64,000 bases of DNA from Carallia brachiata (lineage: Eukaryota > Streptophyta > Magnoliopsida > Malpighiales > Rhizophoraceae), in assembly GCA_021464245.1 (NCBI GenBank), contig JADCRB010000078.1, positions 496,001 to 560,000 of the forward strand, written 5' to 3'. The position numbers and the translations under genes are program-made. This document shows, piece after piece, positions 11,621-25,380 of this stretch. Numbering within the stretch: position 1 is the first letter of the stretch; every line of letters starts with the position of its first letter. Below the pieces are notes generated by a model that saw nothing but the letters and a program-made list of their open reading frames with translations, was not told the DNA's origin and made no database searches.

Positions 11621-14525
11621 ATGCCAACGTTTAGTGCTATAGCTTTGGATAGGTTGTTAGAGCCCGGAGCTTCTAAATCTGTCGACAAATCTGTTCCTAG
11701 TTTGAACCACCCGCTTCCAACACCACGGGATCTTTCCAAAACTAAGTCTGTACCCAATTCAAACCTGGAGAGGAGAAACAGTGCATCAAACGTAGAGAGG
11801 AAAGTTAGTCGTCCTCAAATATCACCAGCTCTCTATGCCACCCCTGAAGCAACACCCCTTCCTGGTTCACCTTCTTCATTCACTCCTTCACCGTATATTA
11901 TCAACCATAAGAGGCGTGGACCACGTCTTTTGAAGAGCTTTTCTGTGGATGATGTGGCTTCCCAGGGGAAGACATCTGATGGAGATGGGGTAGGTGAGAA
12001 GAAAAAGGATATAGAAACTAAGGTTGTTGATTCATCGAACAGTTCGTTCGTTGCTTTTGCCACGCCCAGCTCTAATGGAGAGAAACATATGAAGGGTGCC
12101 CATGGTAGCCCCATTAGAGACGGCCACACAAATGGGATTCATCCTACCCAAGGTGAGCATCTGTATGGTCTTCATGATTCCGATGTTGGGAGCAGCAATG
12201 AGAAACCTGCGTGCAGTGACACTAGCAATGGCTTAGGCATGGAAAATCATGTTCAAAAGCTTGTTGCATCGGAAAGAAATGGTGAGCCTGATGATTTCTT
12301 TGATCCACGGGAATCGATGAGTTACACAAGTAACACTGATGGTGAGGACGCTGGGGCTGAAAGTTCTGTAAAGCTTTCTGTTTCAGCCCCATTAGGAGAA
12401 TTCTTTGATGCTTTTGAAGGTAAATTATTTTTTACATATATATTTTTCGTGTGTTTTCCTATTTATGTATTGTGTATTCATGGGATGCGTGGTATTGGGA
12501 GAATTAGTTAACATCTTTTATAATGCTGTGCTGTTTATTATTGCTGGACCTTGGAACCAAGTATTATGTGTAGTGTTAAAAAAAGGGCATTCCCGGTGCA
12601 CACGGCCACCACACGGTGGGGTCTTGTGAAGGGTAAGATATGAAATGCCATTTCCATTAAATAAATAAATAAATAAGTAAAAAAATCGGTGTAGTTCTAT
12701 TTCCATTAAAATAAATAAATAAATAAATAAATAAAATTGGTGTAGTGGTGCTCTGCACTGTTAAGTGGGAAAACAAATATATCTAACTTATAGTGGTAGC
12801 TTAGTTTTGCTATTTACCATGTTGACAACAAATCGCTTATTTGTGCTATTTACCATATCTAGAGCTATCCTCTGAAAGTCCACAGCCGTCTTTCAATGAC
12901 ATCGAAGCTGAGTTGCGTGGAATAAGACTGAGTCTATTAATGGAGATAGAGAAGCGAAAGCAAGCAGAGGAAAATCTGAATAATATGCAAAGCCAGTGGC
13001 AGAGGATCAGGGAACAATTGGCCCTTGTCGGTTTGACTCTACCTGAATGTCCCATTGTTTTAGGAGACGGTGAGCAGCAGGTGGATGGCAATCCTGCCGA
13101 AGAGCTGTGCCAGCAGGTTTATCTTGCTCGGCTTGTATCCGAGTCTGTGGGGAGGGGAGTTGCAAGAGCTGAAGTTGAGATGGAGATGGAAGCTCAGATT
13201 GAGGCAAAGAACTTCGAGATTGCTCGTTTGTGGGATCGGCTTCAATATTACGAGGCTGTGAATCGAGAAATGTTTCAACGGAACCAAGAGGCCATAGGTG
13301 GGATTTCTACGCCTGACATATCCTCTGATTGAATTGCTATCCTTGGTTTGTACATCTTTCACATTGTAGTGCATGGCTTGAACCCTTCATGCCCATAACC
13401 ATGCTTCAAAATCTGGCCTGTTTACTAACGTGAAAAAGGAAAGAGAATCAACGGCTAGAAGCCCTATTTGTGTTTTCCGTTTGTTACATTTTGTTGACAC
13501 ACTATAGAGGATTAATTACAATAAAAAATATGTATAGCATGTTTCATGCCAACTCATAACTAAGAGAATACATGTTATGTGTGCATTTTTGCAATTTAGT
13601 TATAATATTTTTGTCCGTAAACAAATGAGAGGTTGGCAATATATGTCTTTAAGATTTGGTGCTTTCTGCTATTTGCTTTTATGACATTTATCTTTACATA
13701 TAAAGGGTGGTTTAGTGTACGAGGCTCCCATAATGTGGTGTTTAGAACGAGTAAGATGCATTTAACACGTACCTATTTTCCCCATGTTCTTTGCTTTCTG
13801 ACAAGGTATTGGAACATGCAAAAGCATGCATAATCTGTTTCATGAGTACCGGAGGAGGGTTCTGACATAAGAGACAAAAGTATATGAATTTAGTTGAGGA
13901 CTTTGTTGGATCACTAGTAGGTGGCTTAATTACTGGATTAGTGATTGAAACTAGGATTGAAGCCAACCAACTTCAGTTGTTTTTCATTTTTCTTGGAGTG
14001 GAGGATTTTGTGGCTGAGAAGAAATTTGGCACACAGCTGTTTCAAACTGGTTCATAAAATAGCAGACTGGTCAGGGAATTTGATGAGCTGCACAATTAAT
14101 TGCACCAGTAGATAGACTTTTCTCTCTGGTCCAACCTACTTGTCTGGTCTGCATTTGATATGATTAGCTCATTCCTTTAAGCATGCTGTTGAGGGAGTTT
14201 TAAATAGTGTAGATTCAGTATGCTGACTTTTCGGTTAAAAATGCTTATTTCTGTAGCCTTGAGCTTCCATTTCCGACTTTAAATTTGGCATCTTAGATAG
14301 TGCCGGTTCACTATTCTAATTAGTTTGTTCATCTTTTTGGCAGAGATGGGGCGTCGGAAGAGACAGATAAGGAAGAGAAGGCAACGATGGGTTTGGGGGT
14401 CAATTGCGGCTGCAATTACCCTTGGCACTGCTGCCCTAGCGTGGTCCTACTTCCCCGTTGCAAAAGGATCGCGTTTGACTGGTGATTCTCAGGTTCCTGA
14501 GAATGATAATGCAGCTATGATGTGA
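11621..14525 (+). CDS. Coiled-coil protein with C-terminal membrane anchor, function unknown
   Basis: Exons 11621-12419, 12863-13297 and 14344-14525 join in frame to 471 residues. Residues 1-266 are Ser/Pro-rich and look disordered, with short basic patches such as HKRRGPRLLKSFSVDD. Residues about 278-322 and 367-411 are heptad-like, charged helices likely to form coiled coils (EIEKRKQAEENL; EMEAQIEAKNFEIARL). A strongly basic stretch (MGRRKRQIRKRRQR, 413-426) precedes one hydrophobic segment at about 427-449, followed by a short tail of 22 residues. This is the layout of a tail-anchored or single-pass protein facing the cytosol. I recognise it as a plant-wide type but cannot name a function. 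A vesicle or organelle tether is one possibility, based on architecture only. Confidence 0.85.
12575..12760 (+). repeat. Repeat block in intron 1 of the coiled-coil gene, with duplicated ATAA microsatellite
   Basis: Bases about 12581-12640 carry a GC-richer module (gggcattcccggtgcacacg, then ggggtcttgtgaagggtaag) that resembles a short repeat scattered in many plant genomes. It is followed by two copies of a unit with atttccatta, a run of aaat repeats, and tcggtgtagt or ttggtgtagt. The copies lie at about 12650-12696 and 12700-12747. It sits wholly inside the intron and does not touch the splice sites. Confidence 0.5.
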
Positions 14526-15526
14526 GGATATTGATCAATCGGTTTAAGGCGATATAATGTCATAGAAAAACGAAAATGAGAATAAAGTTGTATGTGCTAC
14601 CGTGTGAATAGCAATCTCTTGCTTTTTCGTCAAATTATTCCTGCAGGAGAGGTCTGCATGGCAGCATCCAAATAATTTGATTACTACAGGTCGGATTCAT
14701 TTCTGGCGCTCAGAAATGATGAAATTTTGGCGTGGATCAATAACTTTTATGTGCTTACAGTATTGTAAATTTTTTTAGCTAAAAGGCTTTTAATACTTTA
14801 CAGTCTTAGTTGTTTGTTTCCATTTGATTGAAGCTCTTAGGTTGGGAAGTAGAAACTTATAATTTTCTATCTTTAGGTCACTGACCATTCGTTTTCTTTT
14901 TGACCCCTTGTATGCTGAACAAGGAAATGGCCGATTTAAGACATCGGCCTTAGAAAATGATGATGACAACATAATTATTAAAATTTAAATACAAAATCAA
15001 AAAAATGTTTTTGAACCAAATAAAAGATGTGTTGTAGATATAACAGTTACCGTATTTGTGAGTTAATATCAGAGTAACTTTTTATTTGAGTATCACATTT
15101 AATTAGTCTTATAAAGATAGCTTTATTAAATTTGTGCGCAGTTCTTCCATAATTCACCTGATGGTTATCAAATTTCAAATTAAAAGTTACGCTTAAACTA
15201 AATCTTCAAGCTCAATTGATTTTGGGGCGAGGGCACTTAACAACATTGGTCAGAGGAAAATGCCAGCATTGAGACTTGAACAAGGATTAATTGCGTGAAA
15301 TATACATTGTATCACTAACAGACTATTATTAGTTCGGGTGATGACCAGAAAATTTACATAAGGGTGCTGCTCTATTTTTATTATGCACATCCTCTGTCGC
15401 AGTGTCAACGGGGATGAAACGGTGAGTTTCAAGTTATTTTCGCTGGCTGTCAGGAATGGGGAGAACAACTTATCCACGGAGAAAGGAAAAAGGAGGCATA
15501 GATTGGCCATAAGCAAAGCTCCGACA
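14526..15526. other. Intergenic region between the coiled-coil gene and the Era gene
   Basis: About 1 kb with no supported gene. The left part (to about 14850) is probably the 3' UTR and downstream flank of the coiled-coil gene. The right part is the promoter and leader of the Era gene. An upstream in-frame ATG at 15383 exists for that gene. Open frames on the minus strand here are mirror images of the first Era exon or have no motif. Confidence 0.5.
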
Positions 15527-18500
15527 ATGGAGCTATCTTTAAACCTCAGCCCAAGAATTCCCAGCGACAATTTCATAGTCAGAGCCACGTGCAAAGCTGT
15601 GTCTCTATGCAGACAACGTTGGGGAAGTAGCAGTAGATTTTTAATTGAAGCCAAACGCAGCAGTACTACTAGGTATAATAATCAGAGGCCAAACCTTGCT
15701 TCTTTGTCTTCTTCGAATAGACAACCGCTTTGGATTGGCGAACAAGAATTCCTCAACGAACAAGAAGATGCGGAAGAAGAAGAAGAGACAGACATAAGTG
15801 GAGACGAGTCCGGTTATTTGTCACTGAGCGAAAAGCCCGACCGGAACATCGCCGTGCTTGACGACTACGAGATGGAAGAGCTTGACTTGCACACTGACCC
15901 TAACCACCGAAGCGGTTATGTCTCTCTCTTTCTTTCTCCTTTTGAATTTTTTTTTTTTTTAGTTAATTGGCTCTGACTGTAACTCGAACTCAACTTAAAA
16001 CATTAAACTCTGGAGATGGCTTGTACTAATTAAAATATAGCTCATTTGGTTTTTCTTTTTGAATTTAAATCGAAAGAAAAAGGTCAAAAATAAAAATTGA
16101 AAAGGGCGGCCAAATTGCAGGATATGTGGCGGTTCTTGGGAAGCCGAATGTTGGAAAGAGTACGCTTTCGAATCAAATGATTGGGCAAAAGTTGTCGATA
16201 GTTACGGATAAACCTCAGACGACCAGACATCGAATCCTCGGTATATGTTCTGGACCGGACTACCAGGTTTTGCTCTCTTCTCTTTTCGATTTTTGCATTT
16301 CTCCAAAAAAAGAAAAAAAGAGTAATAGACACAAAGTTGACGCCTGAAGATTTAGACCATTGGATCGTGAAAAATGCGTTGAATTTATAAAAAAAAATAA
16401 ACTGTTGGATTAGCTCCGTGTTTTCTGCTTGTCCTAGGTTGCGTAACGACGTAGTTGTGCTCTTCTTTCTTTTTGGGTTTGAATTTCGATATGTGTTTGA
16501 TTGATTTCCATTTTGATTGCCTTTTCAGATGATACTTTACGATACGCCCGGTGTCATTGAGAGGAAGATGCACAAGCTGGATTCCATGATGATGAAGAAT
16601 GTTCGCAGCGCTTCCATTAATGCAGATTGCGTGTTAGTTATTGTGGATGCATGTAAAGTGCCCGAAAAAGTATGCTTTTTGACTTCTTTGTTGAATCGTT
16701 TGCTTTGTTAATTCGTGCTCAATAAGCGTTTTCCTTGGTTTAAATCGTTTTGTGGTTCTAGATTGATGAGGTGCTGGAAGAAAGTGTGGGAAGCCTTGAG
16801 GATAAGCCACCGATCTTGCTGGTATTGAATAAGAAAGACCTCATCAAGCCTGGCGAAGTTGCAAAGAAACTAGAGGTAAGAAGTTGTTCACAGATCCTTG
16901 CATTGGTACGTGTGGTTATTTCATTCGGTTATGTTTTACAATCACCTGTTTTCTGCTTATAGTTGTTGGGAGCTAGAGTTGATTTTGTGGATATTTGAAG
17001 AAGAAATGGCTGGATTATCGTTATCTACAAGGTGTCATATAAATGTTTTGCGTTTCTGAGTTTCTCCTGTTTGTGAGTTTGCCTCGACCTGTCCACTTTA
17101 CACTGTTGTTCTTAACCTGTCCTCTGACAACATTAAATGCCCATGTGAATTGTGATTCGAAATTCACTCTTCTTCTCAATGGAACGTCCAATTCAGCCCA
17201 AATGACTCAAATGCCAAGTAAATGATACTATCGTTTCCTATTGTCCTGATTTTGGGGTTTTTTTCCATTTGGGAGGCTGAGCGTGGGGTGGGAGGCGGGT
17301 CATAGAGAAGGGAGAAAAGGAAAAAGGAGTGGGATTTATGTATTTGGGAAGTAAGGAATATTTTTTGCTTTGAATTCTTTTGCATGATATGTGGTCCAAA
17401 CTCAATGCTGATGCAATGTAATGCTTGATGGAATGGTCATAGCTGCATTTTAAGATTCAGTTTTGAGCATATAAGCAAGTATCAAAGTTATGTCATTCAC
17501 TCCCGGTCCTGTTCTGAAGAAGTTTTTTTTTTTTTTTTGCCTGGGAAATGATATTGTCCCTGTGAATTTTATCTTACATACAATGCTCTTGGCAAGAACT
17601 TGTCAAATCTGAATTACATATGACATTCCTTGCAGTGGTATGAGAAGTTTACTGACGTTGATGAGGTCATACCTGTGAGTGCAAAGTATGGTCATGGAGT
17701 GGAGGATGTCAAGGAGTGGATACTATCGAAAATTCCTTTTGGGCCAGCTTATTATCCAAAGGTATCTTGATTGCAAACACTTTCTTTCTCTTGTATTCCA
17801 AAGGAATTTAAACATTTTCATGTTTTTCATGGATTAAATATCCCTAAAAGCTTTTGATTGTAGTATGCATCAACTGCAGTCCCTCAAGTTCATTGTCATG
17901 CCTTAGGAAATATTCTGTGATCAAATTAGATGGCTGCAGAATGTTTTGACTGAAGGAAGTCAACATGCACAATAGTTGAACTGTTTAACTTTGTCCAGCA
18001 CTCCAGCTCAAGCTACTGATTTTCTGTTCCTTCGTGGCATACTATTGTGTTCATATATGTTTGGATTGGTGTCATATATTTCCTTTCCTAACAACTCTAT
18101 TGAGAAGTTAACTACTACTTGCAAATAAATGGTTTGGTCCCACTGTTGCTTACAATTTCCTAGGATATTGTTAGTGAGCATCCAGAAAGGTTTTTTGTAG
18201 CTGAAATTGTACGAGAAAAGATCTTCATGCAGTTCCGCAATGAAGTTCCTTATGCCTGTCAGGTATACAGTTATCCATCTCTAGCCTGTTTGTTGAGTCC
18301 ACTATTGGGACCCGATGCAACTTGTCGTTGATGTCTGCGCTAGAACTATGGTTTTCTATTTGAACTTGTAGGTGAATGTTACCAGCTACAAAGCTCGGCC
18401 AACTGCAAAAGACTTTATACAAGTGGAGATAGTTGTTGAGAAGAACTCTCAAAAGATCATCATCATTGGAAAAGTATGTCATTGTCTTATTTAACAAAAA

Positions 18501-19041
18501 CATATATTATTTGACACTTGATGATCTGCTTCATTTGAGATCAAATCTGCAGCAAAGTTTGTGTGTATGAGAGAACGCTGGGGTAGGGTTGGGAGGGATG
18601 GGCATAGCCTTTTGAAAATGTACTTGTCTCTATTCACGTGCGCTGTGCGGTTGATTACTGCAGGAAGGAAAGGCTTTGAAATTGCTTGCAACAGCTGCTC
18701 GGCTTGATATTGAAGATTTCTTGCAGAAGAAAGTATATCTTGAGGTACGCAGTTATGCAGTAACCACCTTATTTGTAGTAATCAGTCATATAATTCTTGT
18801 GATGATTTTATCTGTGGGTATGTTGCATATATATCATGGGATCTAATTCTCACTACCTTTAAGCATTTCTATAGACATCGTAAATGCACTTCTGTTTGGT
18901 TTTTTAATGTTTAGCAGGCATAATTTATCTCAGTGCAACTCACTCTTCAAACAGATAGAAGTGAAGGTAAAAGAGAACTGGCGTCAAGACGAAGGGCTTT
19001 TGAAACATTATGGATACGGCGGGCAAATTCGGGTATTATAA
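15527..19041 (+). CDS. Era-type GTPase, chloroplast-targeted, nine exons
   Basis: Exons 15527-15914, 16121-16266, 16529-16669, 16762-16875, 17636-17761, 18164-18262, 18372-18473, 18664-18744 and 18955-19041 give 427 residues. Residues 1 to about 120 form a transit-peptide-like, Ser/Arg-rich start followed by an acidic linker. The GTPase motifs are in order: GKPNVGKST (136-144), DTPG (183-186), NKKD (248-251) and SAK (278-280). The C-terminal KH domain carries the GKEG loop in IIIIGKEGKALK, and the protein ends near [12 protein letters not shown]. Bacterial Era binds the 3' end of 16S rRNA in 30S assembly; the plant plastid version is expected to act on chloroplast small-subunit assembly. I chose the ATG at 15527 because the upstream in-frame ATG (15383) would prepend 48 residues of poor transit-peptide character, but that start is not excluded. 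Confidence 0.93.
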
Positions 19042-20743
19042 CATTGATTTTATATCGCGACCAAGATGCCATACCATTGTCAGAATTTGCACAATTCTAG
19101 CCATACTGAGACAAGTACATTTGTTTCCAGTTCATATATGCAAATCTTTCATAAACCTGTTATCTTGTTAAGCTGTCTGGTTGGCAGGAATGTAATCATC
19201 TCTTGTAAATTTTGTCCCAAAAGATTAATCTCATTGTCGTTTCGACTTTGCCCGGTTCAAAATTATGGTATGTGGTCTTTGCAGTTGTTGTAAGAACTGA
19301 TCATCCACCACGTGCTAATTTCATCAGGCAGATTTTCATTTGCTCTGCCATCAGACACCGGATAAACTTGGGTCACGAAAATGGGAAAGCGGGGGTGGTG
19401 CCCCAGCTTGTCTCGTTAGGGAGCATTGTGCCAGAGTTCAGGACGGGTGCGAACAGTTCAGATGGTCAAGTTCTAGTATAAGTTTAGCTCCACTAATTAC
19501 TCGGGCAAGCAATCGAACCCAAACATAGCCTGACAACGTTTAGCGCCTCTATCGGATAACTTCATTGTTTTGCTAACGCATCAGACCTTCTGTTACTGGT
19601 TGTCCGAATGGCGTATTTGGAATTTAGGATAATGGCTTAAAACCGAGCCTGCGATCTACATATCCAATTGGGCCCGAACCAAGGTGTAATCCACTCGTGC
19701 CCAATTTGGCCCATATGAGTTTGGGCCGATCAAATGTTTGGCCCGACCAAATGTTTGGCCCTTTTGATCGTGCATGGGACCCACCACAAGCACTTTTGAC
19801 CCTTCTACTTTCAGTTAACTTGTAGCTTCCAAAATTTTAAAAATTTTTTTTTTTGGTAAATAAATTTAGAAATTTTTAATATGATCATATGACCTCTTTT
19901 TTTTTATGAAGGACCACATCTCTAACTATTGGGCTATTAACTTTAAAGGACCATTTAAAAAAAGAGAAATTGATTGCTTAATTCCAACACACGATTCATG
20001 GCTTTGATTCCAAGGGCCAGGGCTCAGCGCAAAAAGAAATTGATTTTTCAATTCCAACACCCTTCACAATGGAATGGATTAACGTTGGATTGATTTCAGA
20101 TTACTATGGCTCGCACAATGGACTCCTGCGTTGTTAGCCCCTCAGTCAGCCGTAGAACCATCAAGGCATGGAAATCTGGCTTCAAGAGCCAGAATGGAAA
20201 TGAAAATTATACAGGATTCCGAGATGTCATTGCAGCAACACTTTCCTTAGGAGTCCCATGCATGCATTCACTTATAGGAATCCTACCACATCCTTCTCTA
20301 AACCTCAGAAAAGGAACTTGGCCTCATAGGCCAAAGAAGAGAGAGGCCGCAACCTACATCCAACAAGTACTCCCCCAAATTCTTAAAAAAAAAAAAATTG
20401 TGTTAGTCCCTTGAGCACGAAAATTTGAGTGTAGAAATTTAGCCCCGTGACAACATGGCTGGTAATGTTTGTTGACCTTGGTTGATGTGTTCGTTGGCTC
20501 AAGCAAGTTCGCATGCACTCATGTGAACCGTTTTCCTTGAGATTCACCAAATAGTGTATACTGTTTCAGCCCCAGATGAGTAAAAATCATCTTCATTAAT
20601 CCTTTACACTCACAGCAAGAACAGAATGTAATAATTTTACACAAGCACTTTATCAGATGACGATCGTTTCATGTGTCGTGAAATACTGCAAAACAGAACT
20701 GCTTGGCAGTTCATGAATGTATGCATCAATTACTTAAAACTAA
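19042..20743. other. Convergent intergenic region between Era GTPase and LPP genes
   Basis: The first part is likely the Era 3' UTR. Around 19722-19763 an 18-bp unit (gatcaaatgtttggcccg and then gaccaaatgtttggccc) is directly repeated. At 20106-20414 there is an open frame of 102 codons in fairly balanced composition (starting MARTMDSCVV), but I recognise no domain and it ends in a poly-A run, so it is only a weak candidate for a small gene, a transcript or a retrocopy. The final 150 bases before 20744 should be the LPP 3' UTR on the minus strand. Confidence 0.45.
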
Positions 20744-22491
20744 TCATTCATCATTAAGCCATTCTCTGATGACATGCAAAATAAAGGCTACGCAGAATCC
20801 AGCACCACCAAGGATAACTATTACGCGAACCCACAAATAGGAGATAAATGCCTTCAGAACTAGAGCATTCCATGTCCAATACCAGAAAATGGAGAAAATG
20901 GACCCAACAACTGCACCAACGACAACTTGACCGATTGTATGAAACTGCTGCGAGACCCGTAGCCATGACTACAAAAAAAAGAAATGAAAACATCAGGAAC
21001 CTGTCAATTTTCGATGTTTTTATGAAAGCTGAGAACAATTTGCGAGGGAACACAAAATAAATATAATCTGATACTTACAAGGTATGCGCCAAATGCCAGT
21101 ATGATTGCACTGAGTGTCATTGAGAGTTCATTTACCCTCAGCCATTCCACTACTGAAATAGCACACAGGGCAGCAAGCACAGACGTAAGCATTTGTTCGA
21201 AGCCAATATCAGCAATCTTAAAATCTGATTAGTTCTTTTGATGCAACATCACACACGTTCTTTATGATATGAGTCACTTATCAACTGAGAACCATTTCAT
21301 ACATCCATTTTTTTTTTTTCTAGCATCCTCTACACATACGAGGCCGAAAGCAAAAGAGGTAATCGTAATGCAAGGCCTGATTGATTATTGTTTTATCTTA
21401 GATCTCAGCAACCTCAAGTAAGAAGGGAGCAGCAAAATTACTTGATATAACAACAAACAGGACCGTATAAAAGAAGGACTGCGCATGTGTAGATGGCATT
21501 CCAGGGTCAGATCTCAACGTAGAAACAGGTCTCTCTTGGTTCAATATCCTTTTGAGAGTTATCGAGAGGATAGAATTTAGGACAGCACCCGAAGCAGCCC
21601 ACAATGCCTCAGCATCGTGCCTCCAAAGAATTACAGTACCAAAAAGGGCAGATACAAGCCACTTGCTCTGTAATCAACAGCAAATTAAGCCACTAAATGT
21701 CACGAAAAAGATTTGTAAATCTGAATTATGAGGAAGGATGCTAAATGAATTGCCGGAAAGAGAAACTTCCTGGCATATTTCAATGCTTAACCGCAAACTT
21801 CCAATGATAAACTATACCAAAGCAATCAATTCCAGCCAACACAAAGATGCTTTGAAGAGTCTGACATAAATATATCAGTGCTATCAAGCAATACAACACA
21901 AATCCAATCAGAAAACCACATAAAAGCAATCATTTCAGGCCTTCAGCCAATCAAAGAATCATAGATAGACCCAAAAATTACTGAGCAAATTATTCTCTTG
22001 ATTAAAAATAAGCCAACAATATGGGAAAAGTAAAAAGTAACAAGCTTTGAAGACTGTGAATTCCAGCATAGCCAACATAAATAAATATAATCATATACAA
22101 ACTAAACTCAATTTCAGTTCTGGCAAAACACAATTGAGATTCGAAATACATACAAAAAAAAATAGAAAAAGGAAAAGAAATTTCTGACCAGACGGTTGAG
22201 AGTGGCTTCAAATCCTTCAGTCACGAGCCCTGACCCAAACTCATTAGACCCACTAACAAAACCATCTTCCCGGACCATTCCAACAGTCTCTTCTCTATCA
22301 CTGCCTCTAAAAGCAGACATTTTGACCAACTCAGTCATAATCTTTGCTCTCTTGGATCTAAACCCAACAGAAAAACCCGAATTTGAACCTGGAATCCGGA
22401 GAAAGAAAATAGGTTTGATGGATTTAAGCTTAGAATGATCAGAAACCTTAAATTGTGAGATGGGCTTATGGAGAATGGCAGTTGTTGCCAT
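20744..22491 (-). CDS. LPPE: Lipid phosphate phosphatase epsilon-type, chloroplastic (PAP2 family)
   Basis: Minus-strand exons 22491-22189, 21667-21442, 21152-21079 and 20968-20744 give 275 residues. All introns are GT-AG with matching phases. Residues 1 to about 60 are Ser/Lys-rich with few acids, as in a plastid transit peptide. The PAP2 phosphatase motifs are present: KRILNQERP (140-148, the K-x6-RP motif), PSTH (159-162, family PSGH) and R-x5-H from R205 to H211. The usual last Asp is Gln215, which I recall as normal in the plant epsilon group. Several hydrophobic segments follow (near 102-120, 122-140, 165-200, 215-260). Known members dephosphorylate phosphatidic acid to diacylglycerol in plastid membranes. 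The ATG at 22489-22491 was chosen over an in-frame ATG 18 codons upstream because transit-like sequence starts here. The gene converges on the Era gene. Confidence 0.92.
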
Positions 22492-24060
22492 AATCTTTTG
22501 GCAGGGATACAGAAAAGAGGAAGAACAGAGTGGAAACCACATCAAGTTCCATTTGAGGTCCGTACATGTATGCTGACAAATATAGAATTGGAAGGTGAAA
22601 TTTTAAAGGCTTGTCAGGTTGTGTGGTGCAGGATACTCCAACAAGGTCGTAATTGCAGTTGGCCGGTCAAGCTTCTGATCAAGTCAACAGAGGCTATAAT
22701 TTGAGGAAAACATTCGGTATATTTCTTTAAGTATAATCCACGTAAAATCTGGGTAGTATGTTAGATGTTTCGAAAAAAAGAAAAAAATTATTGCTGTGTA
22801 GATCGATTTAGATTAATTAATTTATTAGATTGGATATTAGGTAGTTTTAGACGAAAAAAAATGTATAATTATTTTAATATTATATAAAATTAAAAGGTAT
22901 AATGAAGTTCATGATTCAATGAGAAAAAAAGAGAATCTCAAAATTTCTTTTTTTTAGCAGTTCGTTTCCTACCAATAATCGGAATTGGGCATGTGGCATT
23001 TTTAATTAATTAGAGAATATAAGTAATGTTTAAAACTTTTGATTTCCAGTTGAAGCTAATTATCTAAAAACTGTTTGAAATTTGAACACAAATTTTATCC
23101 TTTAAATTTCATGTTTGATTGCTGCTAAATTATTCTTGCTGATTATACAGTATTTATAATCAGGGAACTATATTAATAAGGCTCATCTCTCTGGTTTACT
23201 TCGACAATGTCAAGGTTACTTTTTTAAAAAATGATGAAGATCGAGACTTTTGAAATCACATGTTAATGAAATTGAAATGGGACATACGGCTTCTAGCTTA
23301 CATAAATTTTAACAACCTCGACCAATTTAGATAACAGTTTAAACAGTAATTTGACATATTTCTATGCAGTTAATTTAAGTTTGAATCTTTATCCTAACAA
23401 TTTGCACAGCATAACTGGTGAGTGTCCTCGCATTGATTAATTCCCTGTTTTGGTAACATGAGTAGGAAAGAGAACCTACAAAAACATACATGATGTTTTG
23501 AGGATGGTTATTGATATTTGCACGCCAAATCTCCTTCATACACGTATAAATCAAACTAATAGTGAAATCCTCACATGCTCTCTTCTGCGTGTGTTAAGTA
23601 ATTTAGGGCGTGAATATAACAATAGCCTTTGAGGATTCCCCATGTATTTGGACTGGAACCTCTGTCAAAACCGGCCGGTGTGCACAAAAAACCAAAAGAA
23701 AGAACATTACTAAATCCTCACAATGTGGAGCGGGGGAATTGGTAGCGATTTGTTTTTGTTTCCATGAATTCACGGGCATGATGGCTTCAAAAAATAGCAA
23801 AAAGGAGGGAAAAGGTTTTGGAGTTTTAAAGTTCATAAAAGCATAATATATAGACTATGTAGAGGTCAATGTCATCTTTATATATAGAGATGATTTAGAA
23901 ATTTGATGACTAAAATCAAATTGAACAATATCTTTAGCTTTTACAGGCAAGAAAAGGCCCCTTCAATAGAAATCAAAAGCAAATGAATCAATTTTTCCCC
24001 AAAAGCATGAAACTTTAGTTGACTGCAGATTCCATGGAAACAATTTTCCGCCACCATGGC

Positions 24061-24103
<43 letters not shown>

Positions 24104-25380
24104 ACTCTGATTAGGGCATTTTTCTCCTTTCCTGCTATCGGGATAAAGTTTCAAACTTGAAAAATAGACATAGTTCGAGTTTATTTTATTCAATTATAAT
24201 TATTATTTATGAAAAGACAGTAAAAATTGAACTCATGATTATAGATTATAATTGTATATTTACAAGTATGCATCTATAGCAATGTTCATTTATGGTGTTT
24301 CTGTAACATTTTTGTTTGGCATAATATAGATTATACAACAATTGTTTCTGATAATGGAGGCAATGTGCCGTCGAGGGGAAGAGGAATAGAATAAATAAAG
24401 TGGTCGGCAGAATATGTCGGATGATATGGAGCCCATATGTCTTTCTATGTTGGAAATTAAGGGCCTAGTGGAGACTAATAGTCAATTGATTGGTCTCATG
24501 AGTGGATTGTTTAATAAAATACAAAGATCAATCGTGTCAATTTATTAAGGAAACAAATGTTTTTGGGAGTTAATTTCAAATGAGAATAATAATAAAAAAA
24601 GGTCCCAAAGACATGCACTTTATTTGTTCAGGGTCAAAGCATGTATATTAAAAGACTCAAGTTCAAACAATGGAAGAAAATATAGAGATATAGGACAAAG
24701 AGGAGAATTTAATCACCCAAACCAAAAGGAGAAACAAAGACAGAGAAGTTTTTTTTTTTTTTTTTTTTCAAGGAGGGCAAAGCCCACAACTAAATAGCTA
24801 TAATCTCAGAAAAAGAAATACTGAAACACCAATAGAATCTTCATTAAGCATATCATGTAATCAGAAGGAGAAAGATGGAAAACAAAAAAAACCTAGGGCT
24901 TGGGAAATGACATAAGAAGCAAGTCAATCCACAACTCGACTTCCTTTCTAATAGACATGCACGAGTTGGATAGACCAATCTTTGCCAATCAACTCTCTAG
25001 AAATTAAACCAAATTAGCCTGTGAAAGTGTGGTGGAATCCCTTTAAAATGGCCTGGCAAGCAAATTCCCTTGTATTTTAAGGATGGCATGGCAAGTCATA
25101 TCGAGTGAATTTAAATTAATAGTTCTAGGTTAGATTTTGAAATTGTTGGTACGTATGCTAGTATTTTTAAAGTTTTATCCTTAAAAATAATCAATTTTCA
25201 AAACTTTTATTACATAATTACCGATTATACTCCGTTAATGCAAATTATCATATTATCCCTAACGTGAAATTAATTAAGAGTCATAATTAATCTCTATATG
25301 GAACTAGATAAAGTATCATTTGCCAAGATGAAGCCTAACACCTTTTTAAGTTGTTTTTTTTTTTTTTAATTTTAGCAACT
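22492..25380. other. Intergenic region, promoter of LPP gene then AT-rich DNA
   Basis: Bases 22492 to about 23000 form the upstream region of the minus-strand LPP gene. Beyond that I find no gene. Open frames at 23603-23846 on both strands mirror each other and lack motifs. A compound microsatellite lies at 24059-24102. A long poly-T run is at 24749-24769. Confidence 0.5.
24059..24102. repeat. Compound (CT)n(CA)n microsatellite
   Basis: About eleven CT units run directly into about ten CA units. It is purely simple sequence, with no coding context, and would be expected to vary in length between individuals. Confidence 0.9.
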
